Under the pieces are notes generated by a model. That model had not been told where the DNA came from. It saw only the letters and a list, made by a program, of their open reading frames with translations, and did no database searches. A stretch of 64,000 nucleotides of DNA from positions 49,547,720-49,611,719 of the forward strand of contig CM055105.1 of assembly GCA_029204225.1 (NCBI GenBank), read 5' to 3'. This stretch comes from Diphasiastrum complanatum (taxonomy: Eukaryota; Streptophyta; Lycopodiopsida; Lycopodiales; Lycopodiaceae). A program made the position numbers and the translations under genes. Shown here piece after piece: positions 30,463 through 41,209 of this stretch (its first letter is position 1; every line of letters begins with the position of its first letter).

Positions 30463-31412
30463 TGGGCCAAAGGTTTGAGCAAGATCCACAATTTTCCATC
30501 AATCCCAACAAAGCGGTCCTTCACATGGAGGATACCAGGATCTATTTACGGATTCAATACTTTCCTGTAGACTCCATACATATCTTCGAAGAGATGTGCA
30601 CTTCAGGATTTATCATCAATGCTGATGAGGGTTACATGTACACCCAGAGATCAAAAGCATTTACTGGTCGAAGACAAATACTGACTCGAAACTGCTTCAA
30701 CCGGCTACGTGAGCAAAATCATAAGCATGCTAGTAAGTCGACTCTGATAGGACGAAAAGACGGGGACAAGTCAGTTCCAATGACGGCATCTAATTCGATC
30801 GGGAGCTTTTCTCAGCCAGATTTAATTGCGTCGACCGGTTGGAGAGCTCCATTCCTCAAAGATACGTACGTCTACAAAATGCTTGATCAATCACCAAAGC
30901 AAATTCAGAATGATCCTTCTTTCGACCAAAGTTTTCGTAGAAGACGAGCGCTAGCATGGAGATCGGAAGACAACATATCAGCATATCCTTGCAACTTTGC
31001 GATAATAGATGGCTCGTACTCTTCTCAGAAGGAATGTCATACATCCGTCAAGAATTTTTGCAAATTAACTTCCGATTCTCACGATCTTACAATCAAGCTA
31101 CAACACAAGTTTTGCCAGTTTCTGATGACTGTCATGGGCCGAAGGTTTGAGCAGGATCCACAATTTTTCATCAATCCCAACAAACCGGCGCTTCACATGG
31201 AGCATACCAGGATCTATTTATGGATACAATACTTTCCTGCAGACTCCATACAAATCTTCGAAGAGATGTGCACTTCAGGCTTTATCATCAATGCTGATAA
31301 GGCTTACACCCAGAGATCAAAAGCATTTGCTGGTCGAAGACAAATGCTGACTCGAACCTGCTCCAAGTGGCTGCGCGAGCAATATCATAAGCATGATGCC
31401 CACCATTCCTGA
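30462..31412 (+). CDS. Family A protein copy 3 (316 aa, front truncated)
   Basis: An uninterrupted frame covers the back half of repeat unit 1 (FEQDPQFSINPNKA, IFEEMCTSGFIINADEG) and all of unit 2 (WRAPFLKDTY, SEDNISAYPCNF, QFLMTVMGRRFEQDPQFF), ending in the family's normal stop after HDAHHS. The coiled-coil start is lost: the ATG at 30462 is an internal methionine next to a junction with gene K, so no promoter is expected. Function unknown. Confidence 0.6.
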   Translation: MGQRFEQDPQFSINPNKAVLHMEDTRIYLRIQYFPVDSIHIFEEMCTSGFIINADEGYMYTQRSKAFTGRRQILTRNCFNRLREQNHKHASKSTLIGRKDGDKSVPMTASNSIGSFSQPDLIASTGWRAPFLKDTYVYKMLDQSPKQIQNDPSFDQSFRRRRALAWRSEDNISAYPCNFAIIDGSYSSQKECHTSVKNFCKLTSDSHDLTIKLQHKFCQFLMTVMGRRFEQDPQFFINPNKPALHMEHTRIYLWIQYFPADSIQIFEEMCTSGFIINADKAYTQRSKAFAGRRQMLTRTCSKWLREQYHKHDAHHS

Positions 31413-31753
31413 ACAAAAGTTATGAAGAAAATCCTTTAGGCCCAATTTTTTGAATTGAGTACATTGAAAACATCAACATTTGTTGATTGGAGCTTTTAAG
31501 ATTGACCACTATAGTCATCTAGGGCCAATGTATATGGCACTCAACTGCTAATCTATCTCTCCACTGCTTCTGAAATGTCCACTTTAGTTCATAATCTATG
31601 ATCTAGATATACCTTCTTCTCGTTGTGTATATATATATGTTCTCATCGTTGATATTTGATTTAATGTATTAAATGACCATTGAATGCTCATTAAATCAAA
31701 ATCAACATTAATTAGGTTACACATATTCTGTTCAAAAAATATTTGGACACACA

Positions 31754-31966
31754 ATGAAAATATCATATCGACAAGAGGGAACATATCAAGCCAAAAGGAC
31801 TAGACAGAAATTGTTTGTTATTGATAATCCATCCAAAGTAGGTGCACCACTTCCAAATTCTAATGTTACTCCAAGCCTTTTTGTGAGACTACTAATATTT
31901 TTGGAAAACACATGTTCTTCATATTCCAAGCATGCTCAGCATACCTCCAAGCACATAGCAAAGTAA
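31754..31966 (+). CDS. Conserved 70-codon ORF in segment D, copy 2
   Basis: Same ORF as 21471-21683 with a few substitutions (TYQAKRT, VIDNPS). No frame break. Unrecognised. Confidence 0.3.
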   Translation: MKISYRQEGTYQAKRTRQKLFVIDNPSKVGAPLPNSNVTPSLFVRLLIFLENTCSSYSKHAQHTSKHIAK

Positions 31967-32559
31967 ACTGTACATCTTCTTTCCTTGCCCTACTTGTTGG
32001 TCTTCATCTCGTATGGTAAGTACTCGACCCTTGATTGTTCCTTTGAATAAGAGCTTTTTGCTATAGTTTCAAGAGAGAGGCTTCCTAGAAAAGGGTCAAC
32101 TTGGGAGTAGCTTAATATACCGATGTCATTTCAAATCATGATAGCTTCATGGTTGTCACTCAAAATAACAGTGAATTGTTTGGTCACTTGGGGTAGCTTG
32201 ATATGTAGCTAGGCAACTAAACAACAAATCACCTCTAGATGGCTTCACAAGCTTGGCTAACTCATTCTTATAATTACTACCATTGTGTCTAACTTGCCAA
32301 ATGCTAGGTGTAAAAGTATTTGACAAATGCATGACTCTTTACTCTCCAAGTCTTAAGACTTACCAAGTGTTGTTTGTAGCTCATACTAGATGCTTTGAGA
32401 AGTTATATTAAGAAATGGGGGCGGGGGGGTTATCGCAAAGAATCCGATCTTGCCAAATACTAGGTGTAAAAGTGTTTTACATATTCCTAACTCTTTACTC
32501 TCCAAGTGTTGTTTTTAGCTCATAGTACATGCTTTGAGAATAATGTTACTGGTTATATT

Positions 32560-32665
32560 AATTTGGGGGGATTGCAAAGAATCGAACTTGAGTGTACAAG
32601 CCCAACTCAAGTGCAGACACCAACTCACCACACATGGGAAGATCATTAAATTTGAATCTGAAGAA
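32560..32665 (-). mobile_element. SINE-like tRNA-derived unit (D copy 2)
   Basis: Box A-like at 32619-32630 and box B GTTCGATTC at 32579-32587 on the minus strand. Same unit as 22290-22400. Confidence 0.45.
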
Positions 32666-33183
32666 AAATCAAAATTAAAAAAAAATGAAAAACTATTTCT
32701 CCTTAGAGGCATTCTGGTCATCATCTAGACGAGCTGTGCTTGCTTGAATCAATAGAAACAAAGAAAATAATAATAATGAGTTTTTATCCTATTAATGCAC
32801 CAATAATATATAAATATAATTGAATTAAATGGGGAGATTATAAGATTTATCGCTTCATTTAAACATTGATCTACTCATTTCAATGATTCCGTTCAAATTC
32901 AAATTTCAATGATTTGTAAAGTGTGAATGAATGCAATGTAACTTGCATATGTTTGGAACATAGCATAGATTCATTATATGCTTTTTAACTATATGTTATT
33001 TAGTCGTGTAACAAGGAATAAGCATTTTTTAACAAATTTTCAATTTGTTTTTGGAAACCCTAGATTACAACATTTTAATATATTAACAAAAATGACTTAA
33101 TTTGCATGAACAACTTTCAGTTTTGAAAATCCTAGATTACAGCTTCATTCAATCTTCAATTTTCCAACCTCGTTCAAACTTCA

Positions 33184-33381
33184 ATGAAATATAATTCATT
33201 CCAAAATCCATTCTCGAATCCTAGAACGATGTATTTTAAAAACTTTTGTAATGTGAAAGAGAGATCACTGATTTCGGAATGGCTTTCACAAACTTATAAA
33301 TTGTATTCATCAATGGAGATGTCTAGAGGACATGGTGTGAAAAATTTTCAACTAGTTTGGTTTTTTATTTGGCAATTTTAG
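33184..33381 (+). CDS. Conserved 65-codon ORF in segment E, copy 1
   Basis: Starts MKYNSFQNPFSNPRTMYF. It is open in the copy at 56903-57100 with substitutions only. It overlaps the first unit of the tandem duplication. Unrecognised; may be chance. Confidence 0.22.
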   Translation: MKYNSFQNPFSNPRTMYFKNFCNVKERSLISEWLSQTYKLYSSMEMSRGHGVKNFQLVWFFIWQF

Positions 33382-33761
33382 AGACCAAAATGATCTCAAC
33401 TTCGAGTTAGTTTCATATTTGTTAATAAGGGCCTAAATAGTGGTTTAACTACCTCTGGCAAGTAGATAAGTGGATGAGGGCGAGTTTGGACCCATTCTAA
33501 TTGGCTAATTTTGGTACATTGCTTTCAAAAACTTATAAATTGTATTCATCAATGGAGATGTCTAGAGGAGATGGTGTGAAAAAATGTCAACTAGTTTGGT
33601 TTTTCATTTGGCAATTTTGGAGGCCAAAATGAATCTCAACTTCGAGTTAGTTTCATATTTGTTAATAAGGGCCTAAATACTGGTTTGACTACCTCTGGCA
33701 AGTAGATCAGTGGATGAGGTCGAGTTTGGACCCATTCTAATTGGCTAATTTTGGTACATTG
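33282..33761. repeat. 240-bp tandem duplication in segment E, copy 1
   Basis: GCTTTCACAAACTTATAAAT at 33282 and GCTTTCAAAAACTTATAAAT at 33521 start two near-identical units, each ending TTTTGGTACATTG. The same duplication is at 57001-57480, so it predates the segment copying. Confidence 0.9.
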
Positions 33762-33959
33762 CATCTAGACTAGATTTTCTAGATTTCTGATAAAGTATCT
33801 AGAAGTTTCCAAATTAGGTCAAGTTTGGGGCAAGTGGCCAAATGACATTTTGGAAGCTATAAATAGTTGTACATAAGTGGAGAAATAATCATCAAAGTTT
33901 CTTTCTTTGTGGAGAATTCATCTCTTATGTCCATCTCATGTGATATTTTTCTTCAAATT

Positions 33960-34075
33960 CAAATTTAACGATCTTCCCATGTGTGGTGAGTTGGTGTATG
34001 CGCTTTTGTTGGGCTTGTACACTCAAGTTCGATTCTTTGGGATCCCTCGCCAACTGTGGTTTGTATACTTTCTCC
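33960..34075 (+). mobile_element. SINE-like tRNA-derived unit (E copy 1)
   Basis: TGGTGAGTTGGT (33984-33995) and GTTCGATTC (34027-34035). It is opposite in orientation to the units in D but shares about 100 bp with them, including the flank TTCAAATTCAAATTTAA. Confidence 0.45.
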
Positions 34076-34189
34076 GCAAGATTCTCATTTGAAATTTGCT
34101 TGGGACCCTTCTTATCTCCATCAGATATTTTTTTCAACGTTGATGCTAGGCCATACCACAGGGAAGTAGTTCATGTGTGACTCCTCACT

Positions 34190-34194
<5 letters not shown>

Positions 34195-34229
<35 letters not shown>
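34195..34229. repeat. (CT)n microsatellite, short allele
   Basis: A CT run of about 34 bp. The collinear position at 57917-58050 has about 134 bp. Confidence 0.95.
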
Positions 34230-34231
<2 letters not shown>

Positions 34232-35012
34232 CCACTCAAGCCTACATGGCAGACCCACGTGGTATAGCTTAGTTGGCTTGCCACACAAGCCTATGTCAAG
34301 CCTATATGGTAGACTGCAACATACCAGCATGAACATACTAGCATCAAGCCTATGTCATGCCTATATGACCTACCACGCAAGCCTATGATAGGTCTACATG
34401 GCTTGCCACATGGCAAGTCCCAAGCCTGTGTGGTTTATCTCATGACATGACTACATGGCTTGCCACATGGCAACTTGGGAGCCCAGATCTCTCTATCTAG
34501 CTCCACTCAAGCCTACACGGCAGAGCTTGGTTGGCTTGCCACACAAGCCTATGGCAAGCCTATGTGGTATCCTGCGACATGCTTATGTGGGAAGCATAAA
34601 AAATATGCCATGTCTATGTGGCCTGCCACGCAAGCCTATGGTTTATCTCATGACATGCCTACATGGCTTGCCACATGGCAACTTGGGAGCCCCAGCTCTC
34701 TCTCTCTAGCTCCACTCAAGCCTACATGGCAGAGCTTGGGTTGCTTGCCACACAAGCCTATGGCAAGACTATGTGGTGGCCTACGACATGCTTACGTGGT
34801 AAGGATCAGAAGTATGCCATGCCTATGTGGCCTGCCATGCAAGCCTATGTTAGGCCTGTGTGGTTTGCCAAGTGGCAACTTTTGAGCCCACCTATATATA
34901 TATATGTAGATCTCTAGGTCCACTCAAGCCTACGTGGCACAGGGCCCAGTTGGCTTGACATACAAGGTTATGGTAGGCCCACATGGCTTGCCACATGGCA
35001 ACCCTCAAGCCT
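34230..35012. repeat. Array F, about 207-bp units, copy 1
   Basis: TCCACTCAAGCCTAC recurs at about 34231, 34500, 34708 and 34918, giving units near 207 bp. Each is made of sub-repeats such as GGCTTGCCACACAAGCCTATG and TGCCACATGGCAAC. Open frames in it are repeat artefacts. It lies 3' of the CENH3-like gene. Confidence 0.8.
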
Positions 35013-35416
35013 TCATGATTTGCCATGTGGCATACCGCTGTCATAGGTCCTCATGACAAGAAGCATGTCCTTGGGCATTAGTGTCACCCTCTTGCCATGA
35101 ATGGAACACAACATCGAATCCTCAAACAATTTTTCTGGAATTCCTCGTATGCAATATGGAGGGCCTCCAATGCAACGACATTCCACCTCACTGCATAGGG
35201 CAGATGGGTGCTCATGCCTTGTATAACCTCCCTCACAGCCCGGTACAAGGCTGCTTTCAGGATCAGAAGTTCGGTGTACCTCTGCAAGGCCCTGATGTCC
35301 CTCAACCATGGACGGCGAGGTCTTCCACGTCTTTGCGGACTTATGGGTTCAGATGTCTGGGGACAGGACAATTGAACAAAATGGGTAAGCCTAGCGGTTT
35401 GCTTCGTCCGAGCCAT
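35013..35416 (-). pseudogene. CENH3-like histone H3, copy 2 (frameshifted)
   Basis: The most complete N-terminus: MARTKQTARL, an Arg-rich stretch (RRGRPRRPWLRDIRALQ), then RYTELLIL, the first fold helix missing in copy 1. Loop 1 and helix 2 read AVRWNVVALEALHIAYEEF. One base is lost near 35131-35137, so the frame ends in RCCVPFMARG, while the true continuation (LFEDSMLCSIHGKRVTLMPK) runs on in another frame to a stop after MPHGKS at 35013. Nine bases are also missing near 35050. With the break ignored the family protein would be about 130 residues, close to the usual H3 length. Confidence 0.72.
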
Positions 35417-35419
35417 TGA

Positions 35420-35743
35420 GGCCGGATATCTATACCACGCGAGGATAGAGATACAGCAGAAGAGAGAGCTAAATTATCTCGCATAATGGCGACACTGAGA
35501 ACTCTAAGGGTGATATCGCTACAACGCGAGAGAGTGGCAGAGACAGGCGGGGAGAGGCAGGGGCTTGCATGATGGCGATACTGGGAAAGTCAGGTTGATA
35601 TCGCTACGATGTGAGAGGGTGTAAGGAATAGGCCTAGGGACGAGGTCGCTCGCATGATGGCGATATCATGAATGCAGGTTATATGGAAGCAATCAAACAT
35701 GACAACAAATTACGTGAAAACCTATACAATCCCCGGGAATGGA
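35420..35743 (-). promoter_or_regulatory. Leader of CENH3-like copy 2
   Basis: Same degenerate 85-bp units as 28681-29002, with ATGGCGA(C/T)A marks at about 35485, 35572 and 35656. Confidence 0.5.
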
Positions 35744-35751
35744 CTTATATA
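35744..35751 (-). promoter_or_regulatory. TATA box for CENH3-like copy 2
   Basis: Minus strand TATATAAG, in the same place as at 29003-29010. Confidence 0.55.
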
Positions 35752-35763
35752 GATGAAAAAAGT

Positions 35764-36110
35764 TGGCACGTGTGAATCCCAGCGACACGTGGCCCAGTCA
35801 GTAGCTGACATGTGGAACCACACGTTTGTATACGCATGTGTGAAACTGCACGTCTGGATCAACACATGTGGGATCCCATGTGGGGACACGTGGCCGAATG
35901 GATCAGCGACATGTGTTCTTGCACGTATCGGCTCACACGTGTGGTCATGTGGCCCAATTAGTAACTGACGTGTGGGACCACACTTCTGTATCCGCACATG
36001 TGGCCATCTGGTCGAATGGCTTGGTGACATGTGTTCTGGCACGTATTAGCTCGCATGTGTGGGCACGTGGCCGAATGGCAGATTGACGTGTATTGTAGCA
36101 CGTGTGGACG
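35764..36110. promoter_or_regulatory. CACGTG array upstream of CENH3-like copy 2
   Basis: Six CACGTG cores in my count. It differs from 29033-29396 by point changes and a deletion of about 50 bp near the end. Confidence 0.6.
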
Positions 36111-37045
36111 ATTGTATTACATGCCATAGATCTGATCCGATGTTGGATCGACGAGTGTACGGCTTGGGTTTTATTGGTTTTAGCTATATAAATGTTGTTT
36201 GATCAGTTAAAACATTTCGCTAAGTTTTGGATTTTCACTCCCTGTAGCTCTTGGTGTGTGAACCAAATATCATTCTGTCTTAAAATGACCTATTCTAGGA
36301 ACATTGAGTGGTGTGTCGCTCATATGATTCTTAATTATCTCTGGATATTCTGTTTTACTAAAAATCCAAAATAGAATTTCATGATCTTCTTTAAAACCTG
36401 TTTGAAACTTGTTTCCTGTCTTTCGTCCTTTGGTGAGCTGGTAGGGTGGATCCTTTCAGATTTTTTCTCGACAGTGGAGCATATTCTGTGGAAAGATCAA
36501 TATGGAGATGATATTTAGACATCTTAATAATCAATAGATTAATCTAGTAGAAAACCAACTTGTTATATATCTTGTAAGCTATTAAAACTCGTCTTAATTA
36601 TAAAAAAAAATTAATTGGAAAAGTTTGAAATGACCTTGGCGCTCTTTTTGATCCATCACACTCCATGTTTCTTGCTTTATATGCAAAATCGAAGCTTTGC
36701 AATTATGAGCAAAATAAGCAAAATATTTTTTCAATAGATGTGTTGTTGAAATTGCAAATTTTTGAATTGCAAAAGTTTGAAATAACCTTGCCGCTCCATT
36801 TGATCCAACACACTCCGTATTTTTTGAATTTCAAGATTCACGTTGGCGCTCATTGTGATCCAAAATATTCAAAGTTTCTTGCCATGATTTTCAGATCGAT
36901 AAGACTGTTTTTCTTTGATGTGAACGCTTTGAGTAGATGGAAAGAAAACTTTGACGTGCAATACGATTTGCATTTACATGAGAAGTTATGTTAGTTAATG
37001 GTAGAAAAAAAAATCTTGAAGTATGGACCCCACACGTTGTGGCTA
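36111..37045 (-). pseudogene. Gene K remnant with internal deletion, copy 4
   Basis: The terminal exon on the minus strand (DHEILFWIFS, IIKNHMSDTPLNVPRIG, GSENPKLSEMF), with a stop in the KTE-YLV stretch, is joined at about 36400 to early K sequence. That sequence runs on as the reverse complement of 26440-27000. The plus-strand phrase CTGATCCGATGTTGGATCG and a TATA-like CTATATAAATG lie in the 3' flank. Confidence 0.5.
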
Positions 37046-38820
37046 TCCAACTTCCAGTTAACTACATATGCTACTAGTGAGGTCAAGCTCCATATCATCT
37101 GAGTCTGTTTCATCTGATGAAGCATGACGCTTCACTCGTATCTTGGTCCTTTGCTTGGATTGTTGTGTTGGTGGTGGTTAGACCAGTGTGGTGGTGTCTT
37201 CATGTTGAGCAAAAGACTCTTCAGCAGAATGATCCTTCGTCTGTGACATAGAGGACATGGGTGTCTTTCTCGATGTAAGCTTCAGTAGGCCGACCGTTTG
37301 GTGCTTTGCAGTTGGCCCTTGTGGAGAGAAGGAACTCTTTCTCTTTTGAGAAGCCGCTTGCGTGGAATCTGTTGCAATAGGCCTGGAAGTAGAGTTGATA
37401 TTCTTGGCTGGTTCCGAGGGATTCTCCCAAGCTTCTATCTACTAGCATCAAGTGGTCTCGAACTCGAGGTCGGTGGCTCAACTGCTATAGTGACATCTAT
37501 CAGAAGATAGCCCAATAACTGGAGGTTTGCTTGTTCTTGATATAGTCATGGAGGCAGTTGGAAGCAAACTAGGCCCAGTCATAAAGGTTCTGATCGTGTA
37601 GTCTAGAATCAACCATCGTTGTAGAATAGTTTCATGGGGATACGAATGATCTTGGACATGTAGCGCTATGTATATTTCGTTAGATAGGCGGATAGAGCAG
37701 CTAAGGGCTTATCATTTATGACCTCGATACGGTAACCATCTTTTTTTTTTCCATTTGTCCACTGAGGGGTCTATGTATTTGAAGTATGCTCCTGTTGACT
37801 ATGTTTGGTCCCCTAGGGAAGCCAAATGTATTGAGTTCAGCTCCAGAAATAGGAATAATATAAACAAAATTTTGGTTAGGAGATAACATGAACTGGAAAA
37901 TCGTTCATTGTGGTTATAAGCAATAGGCATTAGAAATGGGCTCTGATAGCCACTGAAAAGAGGAAGTTGGAACTCTATGTGGCTCAAGAACTAGTGTGCC
38001 TCCTAGTACCAAGTGTTCAACTCAGAGATATCGAGGCTTTCCATGGTGATGTCAATTCTGTTTTGAGTTGGATCATCAGAACTGGAAGATGTTGTGACAG
38101 ACATGTTCTGGACTCAACCGATGACTCTGTTGAAGGTTCAGCTCTGGTAACAGACAAGTGGAGTCTCGGCTCGATCAACTGTGGAGGGCTTCGGATCGGT
38201 CGACTTTTGATGGACTCGGCTCAGTCAACTTTGTATGCAGAGTATGGACGGTGAGCTCGTTCCATAGTGAATGCAGAGTATGTACGCTCGGCTCGGTCCA
38301 CAGTGATTGCAGAGTATGGGAGCGCGGCTCTATGAGCAGTGTATGTAGAGTATTGCTCGATAGTGTATGGAGAATAGAAATTTGTGGAAAAATTTGGAGC
38401 AATGTTGCTCTAATAGGATGTGGAAAAGATGATGTTTCTTTGCAATAACGTACTAGTAGAGAGCTTTCAACCCAAATTGGTGTTGAATGTGTGGTTTTGA
38501 CAAGCTCCAGTAACACTACCCCTCAGCATTTGGCTCGTGCTAGATGTGACAATTTTTGTGTAATGTAGCAGATCTCGGCAGCTTAGGGTTTTTGAAAATG
38601 AATGATGATGGCACTCTGGATCCGTGGTGGATGTATGTAGATGGTGTCCAAGGATGCGAAGGAGTAATCAAGCAGGGTCGTAGCGAATGATACATCGCCA
38701 CTAAAAGATGGAAAATCGATCCTTTGAAGATATAGCTTTTCAAAGCTTCTGAATTCCATTTCCATGCCTGAAGAAGGAAGTGCCAGCATCAAATCTTCTC
38801 CCATCAGAGTTCGTTTTCAT
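37046..38820 (-). pseudogene. Family B gag-like gene, copy 4
   Basis: C-terminal end (ESFAQHEDTTTLV region near 37150-37220), YQLYFQAYCNRFHASGFSKE (about 37330-37400), the NKQTSSYWAIF region, the PNQNFVYIIPISGAELNTFG core (about 37800-37890, with a deletion nearby), then the N-terminal repeat with one extra HTLHSLWTE unit (38175-38516). The region 37481-37800 has frameshifts. The 67-codon flank frame (38540-38743) is present. Confidence 0.6.
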
Positions 38821-39702
38821 TTCCTGAAAAGGATGCATGGCAGCATCGCAGTAAAGCGTGATATTGTGACTTTTTGTAATGTTCTGCAACATTTGCTTAC
38901 ATACATAGCTACACCAAATGAGAAAATTAAGGACCTAGATTCTTAAAGACTTTTCTGAGGGTTGAAGTTTTGGTTTTTCTACAAATCAACTTCCTCTGAA
39001 AGTTTCTTTTTGGTGGAAATGATGCTATTTATACCAAGTGTAGGCTAATTTGTAATGGCAAAGATCGAGTTTGCAGCTCACCATGATTATGATCATTTGC
39101 AAGTAGCCTATTATAAGCAAATTGTGCTGCACTTTCGTGTTATCTTAGCACATTTGAATGTAGCTTGTGATATTATTGGTTCGATATTCTAGTAGCTTTT
39201 TTATGCCATTTAAGGTAAGAGAAAGAGAGCACAATCTTTAACGCTTGCTTCTTGTACAACCAAATTACCTTCCAATTTTTTCAAGCCTATTTGCAGTAAA
39301 GTGTCTCACATCTCTATGGAACATATGCACAAAAGTGAATCACTTTCTGCCACGTGATGATAGTGATACATTGTGCACTAGGGAATCACATTGTTGATAA
39401 GTTGGATTCACATTTACATCATGAAGCAAATAGTCTTGTAATTTTTGTGTTCAAATGGATCAGAAGCTCGCTCTAATTGATGTTGAGATTAATATATCAT
39501 GCTATCTCTAGCCTAATAGCCACACACTAGACGTTTGGATCCATAAAATATTCACACAAAGGGACATAGATCTACCATGTAGGTCTGCCACGTAGTTTTC
39601 AATCAGTCAAAAGGAAGATAGATCCTTATCTTTAGTACTGTAATAGTTAGTTCTTAGACTTATTGAGATCTTAGAAATTAAATTTTAGGGTCAGCCCAAA
39701 GT
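38821..39702. other. Altered intermodule segment
   Basis: Starts like other B-A spacers to about 38880, then unrelated sequence replaces them (about 38881-39385). The spacer returns (GTTGATAAGTTGGATTCACA) to about 39565 and changes again before the gag fragment at 39703. Family A does not follow. No gene seen. Confidence 0.55.
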
Positions 39703-41040
39703 TTTTGACAAGTGCTCATCAAGTGAATGCAATTCTAGTCAAGATTGTGTTCAATTTTGCTTGATTTGTGAGATATTTGGATTCATTATTGCATGATGAT
39801 TCAACTGATCTTGTAGGAATGATTTGAAGAGGCATATTTATGTGCATATGATTCCTTTTGGTTCAAGTTAGGTGAATCCTATATCCTTGTGAAGTCGAGA
39901 TCAATAAATGCATATCTCTTGGATTCACATGATAGATTGAATGCTTCTAATTATTCGACTTGGAAGCTAAGAATGGAATCAATCCTTATTTTACAAGATC
40001 TAATGGATATAGTGAGTGGCAAAGAGGATGAGCCTATTCACCCTCGAGAAGCTACAAAATACGAAAGGAGGTGCAAGGTTGCTCTTGATTGTATAAAATG
40101 AAAGAGGTGCTTGCATCTTGGCTTAAGAATCATGGGAAACTCTTCAAAAGATATATGAATCCAAGAATACTTCAAGGTTGCTATCGTTGAATAATCAAAT
40201 ACATATGTGTTGAGAGTTAAGGACTTAAACAAAGACCTTGCTTACATAGGAGATTCCATTAAGGAAAGTGAACTTGTTCAACCAATCTTGAATGATTTAA
40301 GTATGGATTTTGCTAACTTGGTGCAAGGCTATGCAATCATGGGAAAGTTGCCTTCACTTGAAGATCTCCAAGGAGTCCTCATGGCCGAGGAGAGTAGGAG
40401 AACTCACATCAAGTCAAGGATGGAGAAGATCTCCCTCAATGATGGAGATGACAAGGCTCTTCTCATCAAGATCAAGAGAAAATCCAAAGGCAAAGGTGTT
40501 GCATTCAAGAAGAACCAAGTCAAAGCTCGAGCAAGCCAAAGAAGGATAAGTCGAAGATCAAATGCTACTTTTGTGGCAGGACAGGGCACTATGCCTCGGA
40601 ATGCTTCAAGAAGAAGCAAACTCAAAGTCAAGCAAACCTTGGTCAAGAGGAAGAGGAGAGCTCTCATGAAGATTTCGTCATGATGTCAAGTTTCTCATCT
40701 TCAAGCATAAGAGGTGAAGACCCTTGGTGGATAGATAGTGGAGCTAACTCCCACATGGCAAGTAAGAGGGAGTATTTTTCAACCTTATCTACCTATGAAG
40801 GACCTATCACATAAATTTTTACAATAAATAATTATGCTTATAAGATAGAAGGAATAGGATCCATACCTTTATGCTTGGGATCTTCAAGGAAGATCAAGAT
40901 TGATGGAGTGCTATACATTTTCAGTATCACTAAGAACTTGCTTAGTGTAGGGCAATTGCTTGACAATGGTTTGATTGTGGAGTTCGTCACAAATAGATGT
41001 AACATCAAGAAGGATGGCAAGATCATTGCTAAAGGGGTGA
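39703..41040 (+). pseudogene. copia gag-protease fragment (copia 1 family), copy 2
   Basis: Direct copy of 15915-17299. It starts at the same base (GACAAGTGCTCATC). Gag reads INAYLLDSHDRLNASNYSTW, stops at about 40098, and resumes in another frame (40207-40570). The knuckle is in a third frame. The protease start WWIDSGANSHM lies near 40730 and KNLLSVGQLLDNG near 40935. It lacks the 21-bp duplication of copy 1, so it is closer to the parent in that respect. Confidence 0.85.
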
Positions 41041-41209
41041 TGATCTCCACACAGCTCGGCCTCACTCTTCAAAAGGTGATCGGTCATCTTCTTCAGGAAG
41101 AAATGCGAAGAAAGACCAACGGCCTATCCATCAAAGACAAATCCATGGCCCTGTACACCAAGAAGAAAGACTATTCCAAGGGCAAGAATCAAGTGCAGCA
41201 GCAATAGCA
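41041..41209 (+). pseudogene. Second gag fragment (different copia lineage), copy 2
   Basis: Open here: TQLGLTLQKVIGHLLQEEMR, then KKDYSKGKNQVQQQ and a stop. This resembles the end of copia gag before the zinc knuckle. The junction at about 41038 is shared with 17300, so the chimera formed once and was then duplicated. Confidence 0.5.

Larger units (their letters stand above)
31413..32729. other. Segment D, copy 2
   Basis: Same content and order as 21130-22445: hairpin (31648-31706), short ORF, internal duplication, G-rich run (about 32417) and SINE-like unit. It continues into segment E, which copy 1 lacks. Confidence 0.7.
32730..34194. other. Segment E, copy 1
   Basis: Collinear with 56451-57916. 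An AT-rich stretch, a 65-codon conserved ORF (33184-33381), a 240-bp tandem duplication (33282-33761) and a plus-strand SINE-like unit, ending at a CT run. A fragment (about 32918-33238) recurs at 51371-51693. Confidence 0.65.

Noticed and set aside
34455-34917. Overlapping 70-140 codon frames in array F
   Set aside because: They repeat with the array units and exist in several frames at once; a repeat artefact.
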